Origin: JAAAOZ01 sp964496595
Lineage (GTDB): Bacteria > Chloroflexota > Anaerolineae > B4-G1 > SLSP01
NCBI GenBank assembly: GCA_964496595.1
Contig: CAZCAI010000048.1
Location: forward strand, 1 to 28,146
Direction: 5' to 3'
DNA: 28,146 bases
Under the pieces are notes generated by a model. That model saw only the letters and a program-made list of their open reading frames with translations. It was not told the origin of the DNA and did not search any database. Shown here piece by piece: positions 8,075 through 15,407 of this stretch (the first letter of the stretch is position 1; the number at the start of each line of letters is the position of its first letter). Both the position numbers and the translations under genes were made by a program.

Positions 8075-9235
8075 TTAATAAAGGAACATCGGCTTGCGAT
8101 GCACGTGGCGAATCTTGGGCCGATAGGTCTCCACATCGTAGAGCTGCTCCACATCAACGCGCTTGACGCCCAACAGCGGCGCATCCGCCACCACGCTGCT
8201 GTACTGCCCATCGCGGAGCGCGACCATCCGCCCGAAAATGCCCTCTTCGATCAGATCCATCGCCATATTGGCGTAGTTCACGGCGACCATCAAATCTAAC
8301 GAGTCGGGGGAGCCGGAGCGCATCAGATACCCAAGCTGCTGGTAGATGGTATTTTCGCCAATGATCTCCTTGAGCATATCGCTGACCTGCATCCCGACGC
8401 CGCCCAACTTCCGGTGACCGTAGGCGTCTGGCTTGCCCCACGCGGTGATGTCGCCGCCAATGGGTTTCACGCCCTCCGAGACGACGACGATGGCGTAGTT
8501 ACTCGGATTGTGCTGCTTATCTTCCACTAAGAAGCGCGCCAGGCGCTCTGGATCGAAGGGCACCTCGCAGATCAAGGCCCGGTCGGCGCCGGCCAGATAG
8601 GAGGAGATCAGCGCCGTCTCCCCGGAGTGCCGCCCGAATAGCTCCACCACGCCCAAACGCTCGTGGGAGCCGATGGAGGTGCGCAATTGGTGGATGAAGG
8701 TCACGCTGCGGGTGATCGCTGTGGAGAAGCCGATGCAGTAATCGGTGCCGAAGACATCGTTGTCCATCGTCTTGGGGATACTGACGACAGGGAAGCCCTC
8801 GCGATGGACGCGCGCGCCGTAGCCGAGCGTATCCTCGCCGCCGATGGGCACCAGCACATCGATCTTCAACGCTTCCAGCGCGGCGAGCACGTGAGCAGTC
8901 AGATCCACCAGCGCGTCCGGTTCGTGATCGCCCTCGATGGACTTCTTGAGGAAGTCGGGGGCGTATTTGAAGGGCATCTTGCTCGGATTGGTGCGCGAGG
9001 TGTGCAACGTCGTGCCGCCCTCGCGGTCGATGCGCCGCGTGTTGATCTTGTCTAGGTGCATCCACCATTGTTGTGATCCTTCTGGATCATCGGGATTGTA
9101 ATTCAGGGGGCCGGCCCAACCTCGGCGCAACCCGATGACCTCGTGCCCGGCGTCGATGGCGCGATGGGTCAAGGCCTTGATAGCTGGATTGAGTCCTGGT
9201 ACATCGCCGCCGCCGGTCAAAACCGCAATTCTCAT
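8075..9235 (-). CDS. pfp: Pyrophosphate-type 6-phosphofructokinase
   Basis: This 386-residue PfkA-superfamily protein has the residues that mark pyrophosphate dependence. GGEDT at 132-136 places Asp where ATP enzymes have Gly104, and PKTMDND at 154-160 places Lys where they have Gly124. Other family motifs are GGGDVPGLN (8-16), GSHERLGVVELFGRHSG and the C-terminal GYLMRSGSPD. Such enzymes run reversibly between fructose 6-phosphate/PPi and fructose 1,6-bisphosphate/Pi, so they serve glycolysis and gluconeogenesis. Propionibacterium-type PPi enzymes share the GGED/PKT signature, from general knowledge. Polyphosphate or mixed donor use is possible. GAGGAG lies 8 nt before the ATG. It sits between the glycogen debranching enzyme and the ATP-type paralogue, all on the minus strand. 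Confidence 0.92.
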   Translation of the reverse strand: MRIAVLTGGGDVPGLNPAIKALTHRAIDAGHEVIGLRRGWAGPLNYNPDDPEGSQQWWMHLDKINTRRIDREGGTTLHTSRTNPSKMPFKYAPDFLKKSIEGDHEPDALVDLTAHVLAALEALKIDVLVPIGGEDTLGYGARVHREGFPVVSIPKTMDNDVFGTDYCIGFSTAITRSVTFIHQLRTSIGSHERLGVVELFGRHSGETALISSYLAGADRALICEVPFDPERLARFLVEDKQHNPSNYAIVVVSEGVKPIGGDITAWGKPDAYGHRKLGGVGMQVSDMLKEIIGENTIYQQLGYLMRSGSPDSLDLMVAVNYANMAMDLIEEGIFGRMVALRDGQYSSVVADAPLLGVKRVDVEQLYDVETYRPKIRHVHRKPMFLY

Positions 9236-9298
9236 AATTTCTTCTCCTCTTGATACTGTGGTCTTATGAATAGGAAAACAGATGAATATGGCGTGGCC

Positions 9299-9359
9299 CC
9301 CCGCCAGCGTGTCGCTCGGATGCTGTTGCGCGCGGCGACTGCATTACTGGATGGCGGGG
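9299..9359 (-). other. Stem-loop between debranching-enzyme and pfp genes
   Basis: CCCCGCCA (9299-9306) pairs with TGGCGGGG (9352-9359) around a 45-nt loop that can itself fold (GTCGC/GCGAC). It lies in the 189-bp gap downstream of the debranching enzyme and upstream of pfp. There is no T-run, so it is either a poor terminator or part of the pfp leader. Confidence 0.3.
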
Positions 9360-9424
9360 TCTCCAAGTGAAATTCTAACCCGATTCTGAGGCTTGACAAG
9401 CAAATGGACGATAGCCAGGCGGAT

Positions 9425-11407
9425 TCAGTCCTCTATCTCAAAGCGATCGATCGCCTGCCAGGCGCGGAGGAATTCCGCCACGCTCCAGGCCTGCGCCACG
9501 CATCCCCGCGGCGCGAAAGGCGCGTTTCCGTCGAAGATCTCGCTGATGGCGCCCACGCCGTGCTCTTGCAGGTGGCGCAGCATCGGCGTGAGATAGGCGC
9601 GGGCCGCTTTGGGATCACGATGAACGCGCAGGTGAGCCATCACAAACGGCCCGATCAGCCAGGCCCAGACCGTGCCCTGATGATAAGCTCCGTCGCGCGC
9701 GAAGAGATCGCCGCCGTAGCGCCCCACGAAGCGCGGGTCATCGCGGGCCAGGCTGCGCAATCCGCGCGGCGTGAGCAGTGAGACCTCACAGACTTCGATG
9801 ACGGCGCGCTGCCGTTGGGGCGTCAATGGACTGTGGGGCAATGAGACGGAGAAGAGCTGATTGGGTCGCAGCGTGTCATCATCGCCCTCCGGGCCATCCA
9901 GCACATCGTAACAATAACCCAACTCCGGGTTCCAGAAGCGCGCGAAGCCCTCGCGAGCGCGTTCGGCCGCTTGCTCGTAGGTTGCGGGCGGCTCAGCTAA
10001 CAACTCTGCGAACTCGGCCATCGTGCAGAGCGCGTTATACCACAGCGCGTTGACCTCCACCGGCTTGCCGATGCGCGGCGTGACCACCCAATCGCCCACC
10101 TTGGCGTCCATCCAGGTCAATTGGACGCCCGGCTCTCCGGCGTAGAGCAGGCCATCGTTTTCATCGACGCAGATCTGATACCGCGTGCCCTTTTGGTGCC
10201 ACGCGATGATCTCTTCCAAGGTGGGGAACAGCTCGCGGATCAGGCTCTCGTCGCCCGTCGCGGCGTGATAGGCGCGCAGCGCCTCGAAGTACCACAATGT
10301 CGCATCGACGGTGTTATATTCGACCTCCGTCGCAGCATCGGGGAAGCGGTTGGGCAGCATGCCCTGATCCACAAAATGCGCGTAGGTGCGCAAAATCTGG
10401 CGCGCGATCTCCGGGCGGCCGGTGGTCAAGGTCAAGCCCGGCAGGCTGATCATCGTATCGCGCCCCCAATCCGTGAACCACGGATAGCCGGCGACGATGG
10501 AGCGGCCCGCGTTGTTCTCCTCTCCAATCGGACGTTGGACGATGAATTGATCGGCGGCCAGCACCAGTTGGCGGAACTCCGGTTCTTCCGGCGCGCCGGC
10601 TTGGGCAGTCAGCGATTCCTCGCGCTTGCGATGGGCCTCGTAGGCAGCGACGCCATCTAAGGCGGGCAGATCAGGCTCAGCAGTGGCGACGAGCGTCACG
10701 GAGGCATCCGGCGCCAGCGTCAATTCGAAGGTTGCGGCGTGGAGATTGTCATCGAAGGCGTCGTAGCCGCGATAGGCTTCCACGCTGAGGTAGAAATCGC
10801 GCACCCACTCGTGATGCGGCGTGATTTCCGCGTCGGCGTTGATCAGCAGATGGAAAGGCGTAGCCTCATCGCGAGCGAGGATGCGCAAGCCGTGCTTGAC
10901 CGGCTCGATGATCATCTGCCAGTCACCGGCGTGGGTGTTGACGTGGTGATCGCGATAGTTCACCAGCGCTTTGAGTTCTAACGTTACCGGATGTTGGCCG
11001 CCGATAAGGGTGTAGGTAATATAGGTGGTGTTCGCACCCTGTTGCATCCAGACGTGCTTCTCCATCCGCGCATTGCCGAAGGGGTAAGTCCATACCGGCG
11101 TTGTGCCCTCCAGGTGAAAGCTGCGCAGCCAGCGATAGCCGGAGGGATCGACGTAGCCGTTGCGCCAGCGGTTGACATACAAGGGATACGTGCGTCCCAA
11201 ATAGGAGGCAGTTTCGTCGATTTTCGTCAATAAGAGCGTCCGTCCGACCGGGGGATTGAGCGCCGCGATGAGCAACCCGTGGTAGCGGCGGGTCAGCATC
11301 CCGTTGACGGCGCCCATCGCATAGCCCCCGAGGCCGTTGGTGACCAGCCACTCGCGGGCGGCGGAGACGCTGACATTACAGCAAATCTCGCGATCAAATT
11401 GGATCAT
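9425..11407 (-). CDS. Glycogen debranching enzyme (amylo-alpha-1,6-glucosidase type)
   Basis: The 660-residue protein matches the bacterial/archaeal debranching family with an N-terminal GDE_N domain (NGLGGYAMGAVNGMLTRRYHG, residues about 24-44, then a beta-rich region to about 250) and a C-terminal (alpha/alpha)6 catalytic domain. The catalytic domain holds TDWGRDTM (312-319), PNRFPD, and DGAYHQGTVWAWLIGP near the end; the aspartates and glutamates of these motifs are the likely catalytic and binding residues. It should remove alpha-1,6-linked glucose at glycogen branch points in the cytoplasm. I prefer the ATG at 11407, preceded by GGGAGA about 8 nt away, over the in-frame ATG at 11434, which has no ribosome-binding site. 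A family A MITE is inserted about 50 bp upstream of the start. Confidence 0.94.
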   Translation of the reverse strand: MIQFDREICCNVSVSAAREWLVTNGLGGYAMGAVNGMLTRRYHGLLIAALNPPVGRTLLLTKIDETASYLGRTYPLYVNRWRNGYVDPSGYRWLRSFHLEGTTPVWTYPFGNARMEKHVWMQQGANTTYITYTLIGGQHPVTLELKALVNYRDHHVNTHAGDWQMIIEPVKHGLRILARDEATPFHLLINADAEITPHHEWVRDFYLSVEAYRGYDAFDDNLHAATFELTLAPDASVTLVATAEPDLPALDGVAAYEAHRKREESLTAQAGAPEEPEFRQLVLAADQFIVQRPIGEENNAGRSIVAGYPWFTDWGRDTMISLPGLTLTTGRPEIARQILRTYAHFVDQGMLPNRFPDAATEVEYNTVDATLWYFEALRAYHAATGDESLIRELFPTLEEIIAWHQKGTRYQICVDENDGLLYAGEPGVQLTWMDAKVGDWVVTPRIGKPVEVNALWYNALCTMAEFAELLAEPPATYEQAAERAREGFARFWNPELGYCYDVLDGPEGDDDTLRPNQLFSVSLPHSPLTPQRQRAVIEVCEVSLLTPRGLRSLARDDPRFVGRYGGDLFARDGAYHQGTVWAWLIGPFVMAHLRVHRDPKAARAYLTPMLRHLQEHGVGAISEIFDGNAPFAPRGCVAQAWSVAEFLRAWQAIDRFEIED

Positions 11408-11456
11408 CTGTGGCTCTCCCTTCCTGTCTTTCATTGCTGAGCATTGTAAAAAGCAA

Positions 11457-11587
11457 GTAATCGTTTAGTCTTGTGAGGGGCAACGCACTTTTGGGCTTGT
11501 CACCACGCATATACTGCATGAGGTAGCACCTTTCCTTAAAGTTCAAGTGCGTTGCACCTTAGTCTGCTCAGAAAACTAAACAGATAC
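11457..11587. mobile_element. MITE-like element, family A, copy 2 (131 bp)
   Basis: The left end GTAATCGTTTAG... and the inverted right end GTATCTGTTTAG... match those of the element at 4128-4278, including the difference between left (GTAAT) and right (GTATC) ends. A perfect 8-bp direct repeat, AAAAGCAA, flanks it (11449-11456 and 11588-11595). The interior is different from copy 1: GCAACGCACTT (11480-11490) pairs perfectly with AAGTGCGTTGC (11545-11555). There is no reading frame. It lies between the debranching-enzyme gene start and the CBM48 terminator and may have displaced the debranching-enzyme promoter. Confidence 0.75.
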
Positions 11588-11589
11588 AA

Positions 11590-11659
11590 AAGCAAAAACC
11601 CCAGGTCTACCGGGGGAATGGCGGCGCAAGGCCGACGCATCCGGGAGCCAGACCTGGGG
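11590..11659 (-). terminator. Intrinsic terminator of the CBM48 gene
   Basis: On the minus strand CCCCAGGTCT (11659-11650) pairs with AGACCTGGGG (11608-11599) and is followed by TTTTTGCTTTTG. The 41-nt interior is GC-rich and can form a secondary hairpin, giving a branched structure. It starts 27 nt past the stop codon. Confidence 0.8.
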
Positions 11660-11685
11660 CGGATGTCAAGGGTCGGATGGAAATG

Positions 11686-11970
11686 TCAGGTCAGCAAGAC
11701 GCTGTTCTCGCCCTCGTACTCGTCGGCGTCGTTTACGTTGAACCACTCGCCATCCTCTGTGACGTAGCGATAGGTGTAGCGCTCGCCCTTATCTAAGGTG
11801 ACGACGGCGCTGTAGGTCTCGTTGTTGCGACGAATTAGCTGGTCAGCCTGGGGGTCCCAGTCGTTGAATGAGCCGGCGACGTAAGCGTGCGCGGCGTGGG
11901 GATGATCTTCGGGTAAGGCAAAAGAAACTTTGACCTGGTTACTTCCTGATACACTTCGTTTGCGAATCAT
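11686..11970 (-). CDS. Stand-alone CBM48 glycogen-binding domain protein
   Basis: This 94-residue protein is a single early-set/CBM48 carbohydrate-binding domain, as found in AMPK-beta and at the N-terminus of branching and debranching enzymes. Typical marks are VAGSFNDWDP (31-40), KGERYTYRYV (61-70) and W76 followed by NDADEYEGENSVLL. No catalytic domain is attached, so the protein probably binds glycogen or recruits a partner to it. The open frame extends upstream to 12150, but the ATG at 11970 has a perfect GAGGAG 7 nt away and the upstream residues look like translated leader, so I start there. It has its own promoter, structured leader and terminator. Neighbouring glycogen and sugar-phosphate genes support a glycogen role. 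Confidence 0.88.
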   Translation of the reverse strand: MIRKRSVSGSNQVKVSFALPEDHPHAAHAYVAGSFNDWDPQADQLIRRNNETYSAVVTLDKGERYTYRYVTEDGEWFNVNDADEYEGENSVLLT

Positions 11971-12000
11971 ATTTATCCTCCTCATTTCTTTAGCTGTAAA

Positions 12001-12035
12001 ACGAACGAAACGAACGAAACGAATGAAACGAATTT
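12001..12035. repeat. 9-bp tandem repeat (ACGAACGAA)n
   Basis: Three 9-bp units (two identical, one with a single change) plus a partial fourth lie in the CBM48 leader, 31 bp upstream of its start codon. The two exact units read ACGAACGAA and the third ACGAATGAA. Confidence 0.8.
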
Positions 12036-12041
12036 GTATCG

Positions 12042-12116
12042 GCCAGCGATTTAATTTAACGTGATGTGGTGAAAGGTTGCCCCTTGTCCCCTTCAGAGTG
12101 CTTTCACTTAGCTGGC
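12042..12116 (-). promoter_or_regulatory. Structured 5' leader of the CBM48 gene
   Basis: In the minus-strand transcript an outer stem pairs GCCAGC (12116-12111) with GCTGGC (12047-12042). It encloses an inner stem, GTGAAAG (12107-12101) with CTTTCAC (12075-12069). The inner loop is purine-rich (GAAGGGGACAAGGGGCAA). The fold would start only about 8-10 nt after the predicted transcription start. No known riboswitch class was recognised. Confidence 0.45.
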
Positions 12117-12130
12117 TCGACTTCGCGCAA

Positions 12131-12158
12131 AGTATACCATACTTCTTCAAGATGTTAA
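12131..12158 (-). promoter_or_regulatory. Promoter for the CBM48 gene
   Basis: On the minus strand TTAACA (12158-12153) and TATACT (12136-12131) are 16 bp apart, with a TGG extended -10. It is only 20-48 bp past the end of pgl, so the CBM48 gene need not depend on the zwf-pgl transcript. The leader would be about 155 nt long. Confidence 0.6.
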
Positions 12159-12178
12159 CCGGGCGCGGGGTATTTATG

Positions 12179-12895
12179 CTATGTTTCTGGTAATTTTGCG
12201 GCGGCGGCCTGATCTACCAGCCAGATGAGTTGCCCTGGATCGAGCCGGACGCGCGCGGCGGGCAATGGCGCCTCGGCCTGGACGTTGGCGAGTGTTTCGG
12301 CTTTGCGTTCCCCGCTGACGATAAAGCCCACGTGACGCGCGGCGTTGATCACGGGCAGCGTCAGCGTGATACGCCAGCTCTCCAATCGCGGCGCGTAGTT
12401 GGCGGCGACCGGGCGGTCGTCCACCCGGAGTGCCTCCGTGCCGGGGAAGAGGGAGGCGGTGTGCCCATCGCGCCCCAATCCCAGGAGAATGACGTCGAAG
12501 CGGATGGGATCGGCGCCGAAGACGGCGCTCAGTTCGCGGGCGTAGGCTGCGGCGGCCTCCTCCGGCGGCAACTCGCCGGGGATGCGATGGACGTTAACCT
12601 CCGGGATGGGGACGTGATCCAGCAACGTCTCCCGCGCCATTCGGTAGTTGCTCTCCGGGTGGTCGGGCGGGACGCAGCGCTCATCGCCCCAGAAGATGTG
12701 GATGCGCTCCCAATCCATCTGCTCGGCAAAGGCGGCGGTGGCGAGCAGGGTGTAGGTCTGGCGCGGCGTATTCCCGCCCGCGAGCGCCAGGGCAAAACGG
12801 TTGCGTTCCGCCAACGCCGACGCTTCCCACATCATCACGTGCTGGGCCGCGCCGCGCGCTAACGCTGCTGTGTCAGCATAGACTCGGATGTTCAT
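12179..12895 (-). CDS. pgl: 6-phosphogluconolactonase
   Basis: It hydrolyses 6-phosphogluconolactone, the second step of the oxidative pentose phosphate pathway. The 238-residue protein is of the DevB/SOL type: LAGGNTPRQTY (38-48), FWGDERCVP (68-76) and the signature GLGRDGHTASLFPG (139-152), with the proposed catalytic histidine and phosphate-binding residues present. I start at the ATG at 12895, which has GGAGG 7 nt upstream, and not at the in-frame codon six residues earlier. It follows zwf by 78 bp on the same strand; the gap contains no terminator-like hairpin, so zwf and pgl are likely co-transcribed. Confidence 0.95.
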   Translation of the reverse strand: MNIRVYADTAALARGAAQHVMMWEASALAERNRFALALAGGNTPRQTYTLLATAAFAEQMDWERIHIFWGDERCVPPDHPESNYRMARETLLDHVPIPEVNVHRIPGELPPEEAAAAYARELSAVFGADPIRFDVILLGLGRDGHTASLFPGTEALRVDDRPVAANYAPRLESWRITLTLPVINAARHVGFIVSGERKAETLANVQAEAPLPAARVRLDPGQLIWLVDQAAAAKLPET

Positions 12896-12973
12896 GGTAG
12901 ACCTCCGCGCCACTAAAAAATTTGAGGTGTTGTGCGGAATGTAGCGCGTATTTCATATTGCGTAAAAATTACC

Positions 12974-14428
12974 TCAATCATCGGAGGAATCCAGGCAGCC
13001 GCAGTGCCAGGAGCAATTCTCGACAGCGATGAGGTCATCGGCCTGTTCCGGGCCCCAACTGCCCTGGGGATAGGTGTGAGGCGTCAGCTCCAACTCTGTC
13101 AGCGGATCGATCAACTGCCACGCCAGCTCAATCTCGTCGCCGCGCGTGAAGAGCGCGGCATCGCCCTGCATCGCGTCCAAGAGCAGGCGTTCGTAGGCTT
13201 CCGGCAGCGCCGTGTCTCCGAAGTCCTGCGCATAATGGAAATCCATATCCACCGGCTTGACGCGCATCCCCGCACCAGGCATCTTCGTCGCAAAGTGCAG
13301 ATGGATCGCCTCCTCCGGCTGGGAGCAGAGCGAGAGGCGGTTGGGCGTCAGATCGACGTTCTCCGGGAAGAGCAGGTGAGGCACGTGCTTGAATTGCATC
13401 GTGATCTCCGTGACTTTGGCCGTCAGCCCCTTGCCGGAGCGCATATAGAACGGCACGTCCTTCCAGCGCCAGTTATCGATGTAGAGCCGGAGCGCCGCGT
13501 AGGTCGGCGTGCGCGAGTCGGCGGCGACATCGTCCTCTTGAAGATAGCCCTCGTATTGCCCCAGGACGAGATCATCCGGGCCGGCCTGGCGCACGGCATG
13601 CAACACCTTGACCTTCTCATCGCGCAGGACGCGCGCGTTGAAAGCCGAGGGCGGCTCCATCGCCATCAGCGTGAGCAGTTGGAGCAGGTGATTTTGGAAC
13701 ATATCGCGGAGCACACCGGCATCATCATAATAGCCGGCCCGCTGCCCCACGAGCACGGACTCCGCCACCGTGATCTCGACGTGATCGACATACTTGCGAC
13801 TCCACAGCGGCTCGAAGATGGCGTTGGCGAAGCGGAAGGTCAGGATGTTCTGCACGGTCTCCTTACCCAAATAGTGATCGATGCGGTAGACCTGCGATTC
13901 CTCAAAGACCGCATAGATCTGCTCATTGAACTGCCGGGCGCTCTCCAGATCGTGGCCGAAGGGCTTCTCAACGATCAGACGCCGCCAGCCCTCGTCGCTC
14001 GTGTTTAATTCTGCCGCTCCTAACTGGGCCACGATAGGCGCGTAGAGAAAAGGCGGCGTGGCGAGATAAAAGAGGTAGTTGCCGCCGATCTCATACTCGG
14101 TCTCTAATTCTGCTAAATGCTCCTTGAGGCGTTCATAGGTTTCGGCGTCATCGTAGCCGCTGGAGATATAGGTGTAGCGCTCGGCGAACTTCTGCCATAG
14201 ATCGCAAGTGTCCGGCTCCAGCCGAGCGTGGTCGGCGACGCCTTCGTAGAGATGCTCGTGAAAGCCCTCGGCGGAGAACTCAGAGCGCGCCACGCCGACG
14301 ATGCGTGTCTGGGGATGCAGTAACTCCTCGCACGCCAGGCTGTGCAGCGCGGGCACCAACTTGCGCTGCGTCAAATCGCCGGATGCGCCGAAAATCACGA
14401 TAATGGCCGGATCTGCTTTCTGGATCAT
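12974..14428 (-). CDS. zwf: Glucose-6-phosphate 1-dehydrogenase
   Basis: It oxidises glucose 6-phosphate to 6-phosphogluconolactone with NADP+. The 484-residue length is standard. Visible are the N-terminal coenzyme loop FGASGDLTQRKL (13-24), EKPFG (154-158) and the active-site signature RIDHYLGKE (182-190) with the catalytic histidine, followed by the large beta+alpha domain with GVLRDMFQNHLLQLLTLMAMEPP. The ATG at 14428 is preceded by AGGAGA; an upstream in-frame extension of 14 residues lacks similarity and a ribosome-binding site. It lies between the nitroreductase gene (70 bp upstream) and pgl, probably one operon that supplies NADPH. Confidence 0.97.
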   Translation of the reverse strand: MIQKADPAIIVIFGASGDLTQRKLVPALHSLACEELLHPQTRIVGVARSEFSAEGFHEHLYEGVADHARLEPDTCDLWQKFAERYTYISSGYDDAETYERLKEHLAELETEYEIGGNYLFYLATPPFLYAPIVAQLGAAELNTSDEGWRRLIVEKPFGHDLESARQFNEQIYAVFEESQVYRIDHYLGKETVQNILTFRFANAIFEPLWSRKYVDHVEITVAESVLVGQRAGYYDDAGVLRDMFQNHLLQLLTLMAMEPPSAFNARVLRDEKVKVLHAVRQAGPDDLVLGQYEGYLQEDDVAADSRTPTYAALRLYIDNWRWKDVPFYMRSGKGLTAKVTEITMQFKHVPHLLFPENVDLTPNRLSLCSQPEEAIHLHFATKMPGAGMRVKPVDMDFHYAQDFGDTALPEAYERLLLDAMQGDAALFTRGDEIELAWQLIDPLTELELTPHTYPQGSWGPEQADDLIAVENCSWHCGCLDSSDD

Positions 14429-14498
14429 AGGGTCTCCTGTAAACAAAACATCAAAGCAACAAAGCAGCAAATGGGTAAGTTGGTGAATTGCGGGAGGG

Positions 14499-15074
14499 TC
14501 AAGGCAGGTCGAGGATTAGTTCGTCCAGCGCGCGCTTGGGTACGTGGTGGACGCCCGTATCCTCCCGCCAGTATTTGATGTCGCCGTCGGCGCCGACCGG
14601 CTCGATGACGACCTTTTCGGCGGGCTTACCGAGCGCCAGCACGAGAAGAATCTCGTAACGGTCGGGGATCTTCAGGGCGGCGCGCAGCACATCCCGTTGA
14701 ATAGAAGCGAGGATACAGCCGCCCAGCCCGCGCTCGGTGGCGCCCAGCATAATGCTCTGCGCCGCGATCCCATGATCCACGCCAAAGTTAGCGCTGATCT
14801 CCGTATCGCCGAGGATGATAATGTAGGCGGCCGGGCGCTCACCAGGTTGAGGGCCGTCCCAATCGGAGAGATAACCCGCCCAGCCCAGCGTGGCGAAGAT
14901 TTCGGCATTGATCGCCTTCTCGGCGGCGAGGATGAACTTGAGCGGTTGGCGGTTGGCGCCAGAGGCGGAGAGGCGCGCCAAATCTACCAACTCGCGCAAT
15001 GTCTCCCGTGAGACCTCGTGCACTTCCACAAAGCGTCGATAGCTGCGGGTGTTGCGAATCAGATCCTTTAACAT
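14499..15074 (-). CDS. Nitroreductase-family FMN oxidoreductase
   Basis: This 191-residue protein has the nitroreductase fold signatures: the N-terminal NTRSYRRF (8-15, FMN-phosphate arginines), SGANRQPLKF (FMN and dimer contacts), and GLGGCILASIQRDVLRAALKIPD, followed by the core strand LLVLALGKPAE. Members are dimeric FMN enzymes reducing nitro, quinone or flavin-like substrates with NAD(P)H; some act in anaerobic metabolism of unknown substrates. The substrate cannot be read. GGAGG lies about 8 nt before the ATG and a good promoter lies 80-105 bp upstream. It is the first gene of the probable nitroreductase-zwf-pgl operon, linking an NAD(P)H user to the NADPH-producing branch. Confidence 0.92.
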   Translation of the reverse strand: MLKDLIRNTRSYRRFVEVHEVSRETLRELVDLARLSASGANRQPLKFILAAEKAINAEIFATLGWAGYLSDWDGPQPGERPAAYIIILGDTEISANFGVDHGIAAQSIMLGATERGLGGCILASIQRDVLRAALKIPDRYEILLVLALGKPAEKVVIEPVGADGDIKYWREDTGVHHVPKRALDELILDLP

Positions 15075-15151
15075 TGGGGGAACCTCCTATTCGATTCACT
15101 TATGAGGGATCACGAAGAGAATGGATGACATGCATCGTGCTCTCACTCCCT

Positions 15152-15180
15152 ATTGTAAGGCTCAACGCGCCGGTTGTAAA
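15152..15180 (-). promoter_or_regulatory. Promoter for nitroreductase-zwf-pgl
   Basis: On the minus strand TTTACA (15180-15175) and TACAAT (15157-15152) are separated by 17 bp. The leader to the start codon at 15074 would be about 70 nt. The rest of the 333-bp gap up to 15407 is AT-rich with no gene, and it holds the divergent yceD promoter. Confidence 0.65.
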
Positions 15181-15343
15181 GGTTTTTGGGGGACCTCATG
15201 CCTTTAAATCGCCGGGTAAATCTACCGCCTGTCACACAAGAGATTCGTAATCCATAATGGACCTCGCTTCCACTGAAAGTGAAACACTCCCATTAACACA
15301 AACACAATCCAAACATTAAACAAAATAAAAGGTTAGGAAATGC

Positions 15344-15372
15344 TTGACGTAAATACTTAGCCATGCTATAAT
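15344..15372 (+). promoter_or_regulatory. Strong sigma-70-type promoter for yceD-rpoD
   Basis: TTGACG (15344-15349) and a perfect TATAAT (15367-15372) have 17-bp spacing and a TGC extended -10. The predicted start is near 15379, about 29 nt before the yceD ATG. It is the best consensus promoter in the window. Confidence 0.85.
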
Positions 15373-15407
15373 TTTACTGTTGCCGGGACATTTGGAGGTT
15401 CCGTATT

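Noticed and set aside
11971..12150. N-terminal extension of the CBM48 protein
   Set aside because: It is the translated 5' leader and 9-bp tandem repeat (FVRFVRF...); the internal ATG at 11970 has a perfect Shine-Dalgarno.
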